A stretch of DNA of 64,000 nucleotides. It comes from Lachnospiraceae bacterium UBA7054. GTDB taxonomy: Bacteria; Bacillota; Clostridia; Lachnospirales; Lachnospiraceae. The stretch's first letter is position 1; the number at the start of each line of letters is the position of its first letter. The notes beneath the pieces were generated by a model. The model did not search any database. It saw only the letters and a program-made list of their open reading frames with translations, and was not told where the DNA came from. Below, piece by piece: positions 34,843 through 44,209 of this stretch. The stretch spans positions 1-64,000 of the forward strand of contig DLAF01000072.1 of the NCBI GenBank assembly GCA_002492725.1. Reading direction: 5' to 3'. The position numbers and the translations under genes were made by a program.

Positions 34843-36654
34843 CTACATTCCCTCTCCTATCTCCGCCAGCGCTTTGAGCAGGAGTTCATTCTCCTCCCTG
34901 CCCTTAATGGCGATGCGGATGTACTGTCTGCCTTCAAATCCAAGCTTGGTCGATAAATCTTTAATCAAGATGTTGTTTTTGTCTATCAGAAGGTTCGCAA
35001 GCTTTCTGGATGACATCCCCTCCACCCTGCACATCACATAGTTTGCCTGAGAAGGGTATACCTTCAGGAAACCAAGCTCTTCCAGCCGCTTTATGAAATA
35101 TTCCCGTTCCTTGGACAGACGGTCACAGCCTTTGACGTAATCCTTGATATATAAGGGAAAAATTTCCAGGAAGTATTCAGCAAAGGAATTGATGTTCCAA
35201 ATGGCCAGGTTGGCGCTTATCTTTTCCAGAAGTTTCCTGTTTCCCGTCGCCAGGATGCCAAGCCTCAGTCCCGGCACTCCATAGGACTTACTGATGCTCT
35301 TTATCACTACCAGGTTCTCGTACTGATCCAGTATCCTCTGATTCAACAGCGTATAGCGCAGTTCCGCGTCCGCAAAATCCACAAAGGACTCGTCCACCAC
35401 GCACAACTTCCCCCTCCGCTGGCACTCCGTGACGATATCCAACATATCCTCCCTGGAGAGGAACCCTCCGCTCGGGTTATCGGGATTCACCAGGATGAGC
35501 ATGTCAACCTTGTCCAGGGTATCCATGATATCCTGTTTATTCAACGAAAAATTCTCCCTCCCGCTGATGATGTACATTTTATCATTCTTTTCAAAGCAGC
35601 GCAAGTACTCATTAAAAGCAGGCAACGGCACGCCTATGGTTCCATCATACACACGTCCCAGCACGTTAATCAGTTCTGCCGCACCGTTTCCCACAAGGAG
35701 CATACCCTCGTCGATGCCGAATATCCTGGCCGCGTTGACCCGCTGCACCCTCATTCCTGATGGGTACTGGGTCAAAAGGGTTTCGAACATATACTGCAGC
35801 TGTGCCTGTAAGCGCCCTGTGGGAAAGTAGGGGTTCACCAGATAGCAGAAGTCATATACCTTGGGGAAACGCCAGTATCCCCCAAACTGCAGCTCATAAC
35901 TGATGAGTTTCTGTTCCTCGCTCTGGAACATGGTTCCCGCTATTTCATAGTCCTGGGCGTTGTCTATCTCATACCACTTGCTCTCCCCTATGTCAAAGGC
36001 AACCAGATCCGACTTATTGATATGGGCTATGATTCTCAGAACAGACTCATAATACTGATTGGAGCCATATACGTGGATGTATGTCTCCAAAAAGGGAATA
36101 TATTTTTCCGTGGCAAACTTCTTACTGAACTTATAAATATTTACCGTCTTGTAATACTGCTCCGCGTTGGCATAGTCGAAGTCCTTCTTCTCCACGAACT
36201 CCACAATGTTGCCGCTCTCGTCCAGCGTACACACAGTTCCATCCATCCAGTACTCATATTGGGACACCACCGCAAGGTTTGGCCTCTCATCCTCTACCAG
36301 ACGCTGTACGATGGACGGCTCATATATCAAATCAGACTCCAGGAGCACCGTGTCATCCCTGCGCAGGTAATCCCTGGCCAGGTACAGGGAATAAATATTG
36401 TTGCTGGTATCGTAAATGGTATTGTGCACAAATTCAAAATCGATCCCCTCGACGTGGTGCAGGGCATACTCCATCAGCTCTGCTCCGTGATATCCCACCA
36501 CCAGTATCACCTTGTGAATCCCGGCGGCTTTCAAGGCGTCGCAGGCATGTTCCAACAGCGTCTTCCCCGCAATCCTGATCATGCACTTCGTCTGATCCTG
36601 TGTGTATTTCTGTAACCTCTTTCCCATACCTGCTGCTAAAATCATTGCCTGCAC
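34843..36654 (-). CDS. Cytidylyltransferase-like/PLP-enzyme fusion
   Basis: A 603-residue two-domain enzyme. Residues 1-240 are a LicC/PntC-like nucleotidyltransferase: AMILAAGMGKRLQKYTQDQT at the start, then VLLESDLIYE, YKTVNIYKFS and a late WYEIDNAQDYEIA. Residues about 245-603 are a fold-type I PLP enzyme close to HisC/CobD, with VDESFVDF and the PLP lysine in SISKSYGVPGLRLG near residue 452. Such pairs make an amino-alcohol phosphate (for example by decarboxylating a phospho-amino acid) and activate it with CTP; phosphonate or sugar substrates remain possible. It lies between the OYE-like enzyme and the flagellin, at the downstream end of the glycan island. The substrate is inference. Confidence 0.8.
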   Translation of the reverse strand: MQAMILAAGMGKRLQKYTQDQTKCMIRIAGKTLLEHACDALKAAGIHKVILVVGYHGAELMEYALHHVEGIDFEFVHNTIYDTSNNIYSLYLARDYLRRDDTVLLESDLIYEPSIVQRLVEDERPNLAVVSQYEYWMDGTVCTLDESGNIVEFVEKKDFDYANAEQYYKTVNIYKFSKKFATEKYIPFLETYIHVYGSNQYYESVLRIIAHINKSDLVAFDIGESKWYEIDNAQDYEIAGTMFQSEEQKLISYELQFGGYWRFPKVYDFCYLVNPYFPTGRLQAQLQYMFETLLTQYPSGMRVQRVNAARIFGIDEGMLLVGNGAAELINVLGRVYDGTIGVPLPAFNEYLRCFEKNDKMYIISGRENFSLNKQDIMDTLDKVDMLILVNPDNPSGGFLSREDMLDIVTECQRRGKLCVVDESFVDFADAELRYTLLNQRILDQYENLVVIKSISKSYGVPGLRLGILATGNRKLLEKISANLAIWNINSFAEYFLEIFPLYIKDYVKGCDRLSKEREYFIKRLEELGFLKVYPSQANYVMCRVEGMSSRKLANLLIDKNNILIKDLSTKLGFEGRQYIRIAIKGREENELLLKALAEIGEGM

Positions 36655-38684
36655 GTGTTGTATCCTCCTATCATTTTTGTAGTATACAGTATTTCCTTTA
36701 CCGCTTCATATGCATCCGCTATGGCATCCATGATATTTCCTGGGGATTTACAATCGCCTATCCTATAAACGTTTTTCTCAGTTCTGGCTAATCCTTCTTT
36801 ATCCGTGCTGCTTTTCAAACCTATAATAACGTTGTTACATTTTATTTGCACTTTTTCCTCGTTATTTATGATTACATGTGCCATTCCCCCATCAGCCTTT
36901 TCCAACTTTGCTGAGGCCAGAACCATTATCTCTCCCTTATCCAGCATATCCCGAAGCATCATTTTATTGGGTGACCGCACTTTTCCCAAAAAAATCGGTT
37001 GCGGCCCCTCCTCACACAAAATGACTTTCTTCCCTATTTGAGCCAGGTGACATGCGAGTTCCGCCTCCACCATACTGCTTCCCAGAATTAAAACATTATC
37101 CCCTAATGATTTTTCAGAACTTAAAAAATCTATAATATCTATATATACGCCATCACTTTTTTTGTCCTTGTTACCGCATCTCGCCCCTGTAGCACAAATC
37201 ACGATGTCTTCTTCCAACACGGATATATCTTCCACATATGTATTAGTGCGAATTATAATATGACATTGATCTATAGTGTGCTTAAACCAATCCAACAATT
37301 TTTCGCTTGCCCCGTATGCTTTTATCATCTTATCATATACATAAATTCCACCCAGATAATCATTTTGCTCATATATTGTCACGGAAAAACCTTCTCGGGA
37401 GAGTAATATAGCCGCCTGCATTCCCGCAATACCTCCACCAATAACGGCAACTTTTCTCCCCTCTCCTTTATTTTTCCTGAACATATTTTCATAGAAACCT
37501 TCATTTAGCACTTCCGGGTTGACTGCGCAGGAAGCCTTCTGCCCGGTCAAAATTTTTTCCAGACATCCCTTATGACATGCGATGCAAGGTTTTATATCTC
37601 TTAATTTATTTTCTTTTACCTTATTCACGTAATCCGGATCCGCAAGTAACGCCCTGCCTATCCCAATCCCATCCACTGTTCCCCCATCAAGCGCTTTCAC
37701 CATGATTTCCACATTATCCATTCTGCCTGCGCAGATCACCGGTATATGGATGTGTTTCCTGATATCCCCACTTTCCTCCAGATTGCATCCATACGGCATA
37801 TATACAGGCGGATGAGCCCAATACCAAGAGCAGGTTGTACCGTTATCCGTGCTTAACATATCACATCCTGCTGCCTCCAATAGTTTTGCCCCCGCTATAC
37901 CTTCCTCAATATTTCTTCCAAACTCTCTGAACTCTTCATCTGGCAATGCCGGAGAATGTATTGTTTTCATTTTGCTGGTGACGCCGTATCGCATGGATAT
38001 GATAAATTCTTCGCCGCATTTTTCTCTTATAGACTTTATCACTTCACAGGGAAAACGAAACCTGTTTTCCAGTTTTTCTCCCCCGTATTCGTCTGTTCTT
38101 TTATTGCAGTATTTCAATGTGAACTGATCCATGAGGAATTCCTCATGAACTGCGTGAACCTCCACCCCATCGAAACCCATGTCTTTCGCAATCTGCGCCA
38201 TTTCTACAAACGCATGGATATATTCAAATATTTCCTCCTTGGACATACCTCTATGTTTTATGGTTTCATCCCATATATTAGGCACGCCATCTGATGGAGC
38301 CTTAAACGCTTCCTCAAAACGCAGGCCCCGTTTCCTGATATCTTCTTCAGACGCATGGATAATCCGACCCCCACCAGCGGATAATTGCATAATTATTTTA
38401 CAATGATATTGATGAACTTCCTGTGTAAGTTTCTTCAATGGTTCAAAAACATGTCTCTTTTCATAAAGGGTTCCTTCTAATCCCAACGGACATATCGTGA
38501 TGGCCCTTGTGACGATCATTCCCACACCGCCCTTTGCGCGCCTGACGTAATATTCCGCAATGTCCCTCATATAGGAGCCGTCCAGACTATACAATGGAGC
38601 AACTGCCATTGGACACATGATAAATCTGTTTTTTATTGTATGTGTACCCACCTTCAGTGGGGTAAAAAGTATATCGTTATCCAT
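36642..38684 (-). CDS. Old-yellow-enzyme/dienoyl-CoA reductase-type flavoprotein
   Basis: A 680-residue NADH:flavin oxidoreductase of the 2,4-dienoyl-CoA reductase type. The N-terminal FMN TIM barrel (residues 1-360) has LFTPLKVGTHTIKNR and GFDGVEVHAVHEEFLMDQF. An iron-sulfur segment with CIACHKGC and a fourth Cys in SCAVNPE follows near 335-360, and a C-terminal NAD(P)/FAD module begins VAVIGGGIAGMQAAILL. It likely reduces an enoyl-CoA or enoyl-carrier intermediate. The start at 38684 fits the family; the frame is open 18 codons further. It overlaps the next gene by 13 nt and follows the carboxyltransferase by 34 nt. Base composition is more AT-rich than the housekeeping genes. Confidence 0.85.
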   Translation of the reverse strand: MDNDILFTPLKVGTHTIKNRFIMCPMAVAPLYSLDGSYMRDIAEYYVRRAKGGVGMIVTRAITICPLGLEGTLYEKRHVFEPLKKLTQEVHQYHCKIIMQLSAGGGRIIHASEEDIRKRGLRFEEAFKAPSDGVPNIWDETIKHRGMSKEEIFEYIHAFVEMAQIAKDMGFDGVEVHAVHEEFLMDQFTLKYCNKRTDEYGGEKLENRFRFPCEVIKSIREKCGEEFIISMRYGVTSKMKTIHSPALPDEEFREFGRNIEEGIAGAKLLEAAGCDMLSTDNGTTCSWYWAHPPVYMPYGCNLEESGDIRKHIHIPVICAGRMDNVEIMVKALDGGTVDGIGIGRALLADPDYVNKVKENKLRDIKPCIACHKGCLEKILTGQKASCAVNPEVLNEGFYENMFRKNKGEGRKVAVIGGGIAGMQAAILLSREGFSVTIYEQNDYLGGIYVYDKMIKAYGASEKLLDWFKHTIDQCHIIIRTNTYVEDISVLEEDIVICATGARCGNKDKKSDGVYIDIIDFLSSEKSLGDNVLILGSSMVEAELACHLAQIGKKVILCEEGPQPIFLGKVRSPNKMMLRDMLDKGEIMVLASAKLEKADGGMAHVIINNEEKVQIKCNNVIIGLKSSTDKEGLARTEKNVYRIGDCKSPGNIMDAIADAYEAVKEILYTTKMIGGYNTCRQ

Positions 38685-38718
38685 ATCTGTGCCTATACTC
38701 CTTTCCCGCCTTGACTGA

Positions 38719-40260
38719 CTAAAGCGGCATATTCCCATGCCGCTTTTTGCCCCGGTTCCCCAGATTCTCTGCGAAAACCTCCAATGCCTTCAATATCCTG
38801 TCACGCGTCTCACCTGGTTCTATCACTTCATCAATGTATCCTAGCCGCATAGCTTCTTTCGGATTGAGAAACAGGTTTTCATATTCATCTATCTTCTGCT
38901 CCCTCTCTTGTGAGGATATGTCCCTATATAACACATCTGCTGCCGCTTGGGCACTCATCACAGCCATTTCTGCGCTGGGCCATGCGTAAACTATATCTGC
39001 CCCTAGCTCTTTGCTGCACATCGCCAAATATGCCCCTCCATACGCTTTTCTTAAAACTACAGTAATTTTACATACTTTTGATTCCGCATATGCGTAGATA
39101 AGCTTTGCGCCGTGGCGGATCAGCCCGCCCCGCTCCTGTTCTCTGCCCGGATAAAAGCCGGACACATCCACCAGCGTCAGTAAAGGGATATTATAACTGT
39201 CACACATCCGCACAAAACGCGCTGCTTTATCCGATGCGCTAATATCGATGCATCCAGCCTTATCCAAAGGCTGGTTAGCCACAATACCGATAAGATGCCC
39301 ACCAATACGCGCATAGGCAGTGATAATATTTGGCGCGTAATGTTGTTTCAATTCCATAAGTGATCCGTCATCAATAATACAATCCACCACCTTATGAATG
39401 TCGTATGGATGTCGGTTGGACCGTGGAAGTATCGTCCCAATAGCAGCTATCTTGGAACATCCATAGCTGTATTCTTCGGAAACAGACGGCTGCTCATCAC
39501 AATTTCTCGGCAATAGACATACCAGTCGGCGTATGTATTCCAGGCAGTCCTTATCGTCTTGAGCGACAAAATCTATCTGTCCGCTCTCCTCAGCATGAAC
39601 TCTTATCCCTCCCAGTTCCTCCAACGAAACTTCCTGCCCTATGGCTTCCTTCACCACCCTGGGACCGGCAACAAATAAGTTGGCTGACTTGACCATGACC
39701 ATATAATCCATAAGTGCCGGGGAATACGCACCCCCACCAGCACAGTTCCCCATGATTGCCGCAATTTGCGGAATAATACCTGAAGCCTGCACATTATAGT
39801 AGAAAATGCGACCTAATCCCGACAATGCGCTAATCCCCTCCTGGACTCTCGCCCCACCGGAATCAAACAGCCCAACAACAGGTGCTTTCATGGCCAATGC
39901 TTTTTCATAAAGTTTTGCTATCTTTTTTCCATTCACCTCACTAATGGAACCGCCCATCACTGTAAAATCCTGGGCAAATATACATACGGGACGCCCACCG
40001 ATTTCTCCTATGCCGGTAATCACGCCGTCACCCGCATATTCCCTGCGTTCCATCCCGAAATATGCGCATCGATGCTGCACATATGTATTTGTCTCAACAA
40101 AACTTCCCTCATCCAAAAGATATTCTATCCTTTCCCATGCGGAAAGTTTTCCCTTGGCATGTTGTGCGGCCTTTCTGCTTTCGCCGTGAGCATCGTCCCT
40201 TTGTCCCTGCATCCTATCTTCCATACCAAAATCCGCCTTATCCCTCATCACGCTCCACAT
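38719..40260 (-). CDS. Acyl-CoA carboxyltransferase (MmdA/PccB family)
   Basis: A 513-residue biotin-dependent carboxyltransferase subunit. It has two crotonase-type halves: FDSGGARVQEGISALSGLGR and GNCAGGGAYSPALMDYM in the first (about residues 110-190), and VDVSGFYPGREQERGGLIRHG with RKAYGGAYLAM in the second (about 355-420). Such subunits move a carboxyl group between carboxybiotin and propionyl- or another acyl-CoA. No biotin carrier, biotin carboxylase or membrane decarboxylase subunit is nearby, so partners must be encoded elsewhere or the role has changed. It overlaps the CitE-like gene by 23 nt, so they are coupled. Starts at 40260 or 40248 are both possible. Confidence 0.87.
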   Translation of the reverse strand: MWSVMRDKADFGMEDRMQGQRDDAHGESRKAAQHAKGKLSAWERIEYLLDEGSFVETNTYVQHRCAYFGMERREYAGDGVITGIGEIGGRPVCIFAQDFTVMGGSISEVNGKKIAKLYEKALAMKAPVVGLFDSGGARVQEGISALSGLGRIFYYNVQASGIIPQIAAIMGNCAGGGAYSPALMDYMVMVKSANLFVAGPRVVKEAIGQEVSLEELGGIRVHAEESGQIDFVAQDDKDCLEYIRRLVCLLPRNCDEQPSVSEEYSYGCSKIAAIGTILPRSNRHPYDIHKVVDCIIDDGSLMELKQHYAPNIITAYARIGGHLIGIVANQPLDKAGCIDISASDKAARFVRMCDSYNIPLLTLVDVSGFYPGREQERGGLIRHGAKLIYAYAESKVCKITVVLRKAYGGAYLAMCSKELGADIVYAWPSAEMAVMSAQAAADVLYRDISSQEREQKIDEYENLFLNPKEAMRLGYIDEVIEPGETRDRILKALEVFAENLGNRGKKRHGNMPL

Positions 40261-41134
40261 TATCGGCCCTAATCAGTTCCCATTTTTTCAGGATCTTCTC
40301 CGCCCGCTTCCGCATTGGCGGCCCTATCATTTTACCGTCCAACATAGATACGCCAGTCCCGTCCTTTGCGGCGTTTTCCCATGCCTCAATAATCTTGCGG
40401 GACTTTTGCACTTCCTCCTCAGAAGGTGTAAAGCATATATTGGCCAACTCAATCTGGCGGGGCGACAATAGCTGTACCCCATCAAATCCCAGGCGACTCA
40501 CCCGCATTTCTTCCTCCAGGAACCCTTTTTCATCATGTACTGCCATATACGGGGTATCAATAGCTAAAATTCCTGCCGCCTTTGCCGCTATCACCACCGC
40601 GGCACGTGGAAACTGCAACACTTCTGAGTCCTCGTCCTTTGTCCCCAGCAGGTCATTGACAAAATCCTCCGCGCCAAAGCACAATGCAATCACACGCCCG
40701 CTGCTTTTTGCAATTTGATTTACGTTCATCACTGCAGCAGTGGTCTCGATTAAAGGTATGACCTTAAAATACCCTGCGGGAAGGTTTCTATTTTCTTCCA
40801 TCAAGGTCAATTCCTCATCAAAAGCTGCCAAATCTTCTGCCCGATCAACTTTAGGCAGCAGGAATCCCCTCACGCCGGGATAAGCCACTGCCTCCATATC
40901 TTCCCGAAGCATATTTTGCTCCAACGAATTAATTCTAACAAAAATGTTTCCCTTCAGCCTGCCGCCGTTAATATAGTTTTTCAATATGCTCCTGGCCTTT
41001 TCCTTAAACGGCAGAGGAACCGAATCCTCCAAATCATATATGTAAGCATCCGGCTTTACTGCCAGAGATTTCTCAATAAACTTCTCCTGATAAGCCGGGA
41101 CATATAACAGGTTCCGAAATAAAAAATCGCGCAT
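40238..41134 (-). CDS. CitE/HpcH-family CoA-ester lyase
   Basis: A 298-residue TIM-barrel lyase of the CitE/malyl-CoA/citramalyl-CoA lyase family. Motifs: LYVPAYQEKFIEKS at the N-terminus, YIYDLEDSVPLPFKEKAR with the metal ligand Asp, FVRINSLEQN, LLPKVDRAED, VIPLIETTAAVMNV and CFGAEDFVNDLL. There is no companion citF or citD, so it is not part of citrate lyase. It shares one base with the MaoC-like hydratase gene (TAATG overlap) and overlaps the carboxyltransferase. With a hydratase this suggests making or splitting a 3-hydroxyacyl-CoA such as a malyl- or citramalyl-type ester. Confidence 0.86.
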   Translation of the reverse strand: MRDFLFRNLLYVPAYQEKFIEKSLAVKPDAYIYDLEDSVPLPFKEKARSILKNYINGGRLKGNIFVRINSLEQNMLREDMEAVAYPGVRGFLLPKVDRAEDLAAFDEELTLMEENRNLPAGYFKVIPLIETTAAVMNVNQIAKSSGRVIALCFGAEDFVNDLLGTKDEDSEVLQFPRAAVVIAAKAAGILAIDTPYMAVHDEKGFLEEEMRVSRLGFDGVQLLSPRQIELANICFTPSEEEVQKSRKIIEAWENAAKDGTGVSMLDGKMIGPPMRKRAEKILKKWELIRADNVERDEG

Positions 41135-41595
41135 TATTTTTCCTCCTTTTTTACCAGGGCATGACGCCTGAAGCTGATGACAGGAATATGATCCTGATTA
41201 TATCCCACGGTCTCCACATAGACCACTCCCCTGTCCTGCTTGCTTTTTGACTCCTTCTTATCAAGGATTTTTGTCTTTGCATAAAGCGTGTCTCCAATGA
41301 ATACCGGAGAAAGATGCTGAATAGATTCATAATCCAAATTAGCGATAGCCTTTCCGGAAATATCCGGAACAGACATACCTACCACAATACTAAACACCAA
41401 TGTCCCCACCACAAGGATTTTTCCATGCTGCTGCTTTTCCGCATAGTCCGCATTGGTGTGAACCGGATGATGATTCATTGTCAAAAGACAAAAAAGGTTG
41501 TTATCACTTTCGAAAATAGTTTTGGAAAGGGAATGTTCTATCACCTCCCCCACAACAAAATCATCAAAATAATTTCCCATATTAGATGTCTGCAT
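41134..41595 (-). CDS. MaoC-like hot-dog hydratase
   Basis: A 153-residue single hot-dog domain of the MaoC enoyl-CoA hydratase family, closest in layout to mesaconyl-CoA hydratase-like proteins. It has a FDDFVVGEVIEHSLSKTI opening, the active-site segment LTMNHHPVHTNADYAEKQQH near residue 39, and the LSPVFIGDTLYAKTKILDKK strand pair. It should hydrate or dehydrate a short unsaturated acyl-CoA in the cytoplasm. It abuts the CitE-like lyase directly and follows the NeuD-type gene by 15 nt, placing acyl-CoA chemistry immediately next to a sugar acyltransferase. Confidence 0.83.
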   Translation of the reverse strand: MQTSNMGNYFDDFVVGEVIEHSLSKTIFESDNNLFCLLTMNHHPVHTNADYAEKQQHGKILVVGTLVFSIVVGMSVPDISGKAIANLDYESIQHLSPVFIGDTLYAKTKILDKKESKSKQDRGVVYVETVGYNQDHIPVISFRRHALVKKEEK

Positions 41596-41610
41596 AATTT
41601 TCTTCCTCCT

Positions 41611-42303
41611 CTATTTCTTCCCCTTTGGGAGTAACTTGTCCTCAATTTCTGTTTCACCAAATTGAGTGTATTCCATAGTGCTGCTGACAACCCGGCACCT
41701 GGAAAAGTCCGGCATACTCTTTTTGACGACAGCACTCCCCCCGATCAGACATTTACTGCCCACATGGACATTGTTGAATATAGTGGCATTAATCCCCACA
41801 AAACACTGGTCATCCATAACGGTATTGCCGCCAATCATACTCTTAGCTCCTAAAAAATTATGGCTGCCAATCCTGGCATAATGCCCTACATAGGCATAAT
41901 TTCTGAGCACACAGTTAGAACCTATCCGAGTCTGAAAATCCAAATACGCAAAATCACATATCCAGTTTCCATCCCCTATTTCATCTGTGAGAACAGTTGC
42001 CTTCGGAGACACAAGATTGGGAAAGAAAAATCCTCTTTCCTTAAGTTCTGTGTACACCCTCCGTTTCTCCCTGTTTAAATGCTGAAATTCTGAGATGGCT
42101 ACATACAACCCTACCTTATTTTTATCAATATGCTGTTCCAATTCCTCCAAAGCATAGACAGGAAGCCCATTCCACTGTGTACCGGAAATATATTCCCTAT
42201 TAACGGCATACCCCGCTACCTCAAACAATTGGTAACGCTCTATAAAAAACCGAATATCCTGTGATGTCTCGCCAGTCCCTACAATCACTAACTTTTCTGC
42301 CAC
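41611..42303 (-). CDS. NeuD/PglD-type sugar acyltransferase
   Basis: A 230-residue acyl-CoA-dependent acyltransferase. The N-terminal nucleotide-sugar-binding Rossmann part (residues 1-90) starts LVIVGTGETSQDIRFFIE. The C-terminal part is a left-handed beta helix built of hexapeptide repeats (IGDGNWICDFAYLDFQ, IGSNCVLRNYAYVG, IGSHNFLGAKSMIGG, VGSKCLIGGSAVVKKS). Relatives acylate the amino group of UDP- or CMP-linked amino sugars such as bacillosamine or sialic-acid-like sugars. Here the acyl donor could be the product of the MaoC/CitE/carboxyltransferase set encoded immediately downstream. It is 53 nt after the first GT2 gene. Confidence 0.86.
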   Translation of the reverse strand: MAEKLVIVGTGETSQDIRFFIERYQLFEVAGYAVNREYISGTQWNGLPVYALEELEQHIDKNKVGLYVAISEFQHLNREKRRVYTELKERGFFFPNLVSPKATVLTDEIGDGNWICDFAYLDFQTRIGSNCVLRNYAYVGHYARIGSHNFLGAKSMIGGNTVMDDQCFVGINATIFNNVHVGSKCLIGGSAVVKKSMPDFSRCRVVSSTMEYTQFGETEIEDKLLPKGKK

Positions 42304-42356
42304 CCTACAATCCTCCCTGCTTTTTGATCATATGATCAACTTAAAAAAATCCACAA

Positions 42357-43595
42357 CTAAATTAAGATGTTTTTAAATCCTCTATCCTCTAACAACCTGA
42401 TTAATTCCCTTCTTTTCAGAACACAAGGCCATATTATCATATCCTCTTCTACATCTATTTCATCTACATCATATATAGGATAATCCAGTAGTCTTACCTT
42501 ACTATTCTTCTTATCCGCAACAATAATCCCGCATATATTAATATGAGATTTTATCAAAGCCGTCGCAACTGTTATCACCTCCATATCCTCTGAGCCATAT
42601 AGAAAAAGGCTACCCTTGCATAGTTCGGCTCGCTTTTCCTTGATTGTGACCTGATAGTAATCTGTGCAGCATGTTGCTTCAGCGGTGCAGATTTCGTCCA
42701 ATACATTATCCACTTTATGTCCTGTAACCACTTTCAATTTATCTATATAGAAACGAAACTTTTCCAATGTACAGCATTCGCTACCGTGCATCCCGATATA
42801 CCACAATACACTATCCGCCAATCGATTATAAAAATACTTCTCATATTTTTGGCAGGTATAGGCATTAAATTCCTCCAAAAACCTAATACAGTCACAAATA
42901 TATTTGTCAGCTACCTCCTCCTGCCGATCAAATTTAGCATTCCATGACCCCTTAGACCGGTTCCTGTACACACTCCACGCCTGGTTGATAAAATAGAGTC
43001 TGCCGCGACACGCCATATAACATCTCCTGCCCTCGTCTCCAGTAGGCGCATGTAGATCATGATAATTTAACATATATTCTGTACGGCATAAAACGGATGC
43101 TGTTGGATACCATCCCTTTCTGGGATAAACGACGTTCTCATCGTCCACATACCCCGTCTTATGATCTATCACGTTCAGGTTAAGTTCATCCTTGCTCTCA
43201 TCATAGACCACAGCATTATGGTAGCACAGGGAAACCTCCGGATGGGCTTCCATCAGATCGTACTGTGCCTGTAGCTTACCATAATAAATCCAATAATCGT
43301 CCCCTTCGCAGCACGCCATATATTTTCCTCTTACATGGGGAAGAAGAAAGTCTCTGGTAATGTCTGCCCCTTTAGAATACTGGTTTTCCTCTTCCAGAAA
43401 CAGGCGTATTTTGTCTGGATACTTCTCCTGATATTCCTTTAGGATTTCGTCCGTCCCATCTGTTGATGCGTCATCATGAACCAAGATTTCATATGTGAAT
43501 GATGTCCTCTGCATCAGTATCCCCTCCAGGGCATCCCGTATATATTCTGCTTGGTTATACGTTATGCACATGACAGAAACCGCAATTCCATCCAT
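42357..43595 (-). CDS. GT2 glycosyltransferase with C-terminal Rossmann-like domain (copy 1)
   Basis: A 412-residue inverting glycosyltransferase. The GT-A domain (residues 1-270) has VSVMCITYNQAEYIRDALEG, the HDDASTDGT nucleotide-binding motif and CCEGDDYWIYYGK with the metal-binding GDD. The last 80 residues (GSLFLYGSEDMEVITVATAL onward, ending RGFKNILI) look like a small nucleotide-binding or NeuD-N-like domain. It is a clear paralogue of the gene at 45192-46439, with the same domain order and near-identical motifs. The start at 43595 aligns with the paralogue's ATG. It lies 23 nt after the GNAT gene. Confidence 0.87.
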   Translation of the reverse strand: MDGIAVSVMCITYNQAEYIRDALEGILMQRTSFTYEILVHDDASTDGTDEILKEYQEKYPDKIRLFLEEENQYSKGADITRDFLLPHVRGKYMACCEGDDYWIYYGKLQAQYDLMEAHPEVSLCYHNAVVYDESKDELNLNVIDHKTGYVDDENVVYPRKGWYPTASVLCRTEYMLNYHDLHAPTGDEGRRCYMACRGRLYFINQAWSVYRNRSKGSWNAKFDRQEEVADKYICDCIRFLEEFNAYTCQKYEKYFYNRLADSVLWYIGMHGSECCTLEKFRFYIDKLKVVTGHKVDNVLDEICTAEATCCTDYYQVTIKEKRAELCKGSLFLYGSEDMEVITVATALIKSHINICGIIVADKKNSKVRLLDYPIYDVDEIDVEEDMIIWPCVLKRRELIRLLEDRGFKNILI

Positions 43596-43618
43596 CCTAG
43601 ACTTCCCTTGCCTTCCTC

Positions 43619-44179
43619 TCAAAACTGATCCCAATAATGATTAGTTTGTATTAGTTTATAATATTCCGACGCCAGTATCCCGCTTATTAATAAATCTCTA
43701 TATTTCCCACCTTTATAAATACATTCACGTCTGGTGCCTTCCTCCACCCAACCGCATTTTTTATACAACCCTCTCGATGCCACATTATCCGCAAACCATG
43801 AACTCTCAAGACGGTTTAAGCCGAGTTCGTCAAAGGCATACCGCATAATTGCCATCACTGTATCTGTGCCAATCCCCTTTGACCTATGTTTCCGGTTAGC
43901 CAGTTTCATTCCATGGTCAGCTTTCCTGTTTTTCCAGTCGATATCCATAAGCGTCGCGATACCCACCGGGCCATCCTCCTTTGTTTCGATAATGAAACGG
44001 AAACTTGTCTGGTCACTATAATGATTTTCCAGCCATTTTTCCTGCGCGTACTCAGAAATCGGGAACGCCCAACCTACGACAAGGTTCTCCATCTCCGGAT
44101 CATTAAACATTTGGCAAACCATACTACAGTCAGAAAATTCCATTGCACGCAATGTAACCCTATGTCCTTTGATATTCAT
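43619..44179 (-). CDS. GNAT acetyltransferase (RimJ/RimL or PseH-like)
   Basis: A 186-residue N-acetyltransferase. It opens VTLRAMEFSDCSMVCQMFND as in the RimJ/RimL branch and has the acetyl-CoA loop RSKGIGTDTVMAIMRYAF near residue 100, LNRLESSWFADNVASRGLYK and a final GKYRDLLISGILASEYY. In flagellar glycan clusters, GNATs of this shape (PseH) acetylate a UDP-4-amino sugar. An aminotransferase-like gene lies 30 nt upstream and a glycosyltransferase 23 nt downstream, which supports a sugar substrate, but ribosomal or other amines cannot be excluded. Confidence 0.8.
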   Translation of the reverse strand: MNIKGHRVTLRAMEFSDCSMVCQMFNDPEMENLVVGWAFPISEYAQEKWLENHYSDQTSFRFIIETKEDGPVGIATLMDIDWKNRKADHGMKLANRKHRSKGIGTDTVMAIMRYAFDELGLNRLESSWFADNVASRGLYKKCGWVEEGTRRECIYKGGKYRDLLISGILASEYYKLIQTNHYWDQF

Positions 44180-44209
44180 TTGATAAATATCCCTCCTTCT
44201 ATTGTTTCC

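Noticed and set aside
34820..34845. Possible sigma-28 promoter directly before the flagellin gene (TAGGAAAA, 10 bp, CCGAATAA)
   Set aside because: The -10 matches only in part, the spacer is short and the -35 starts in the stop codon of the upstream gene; too weak to list as a feature.
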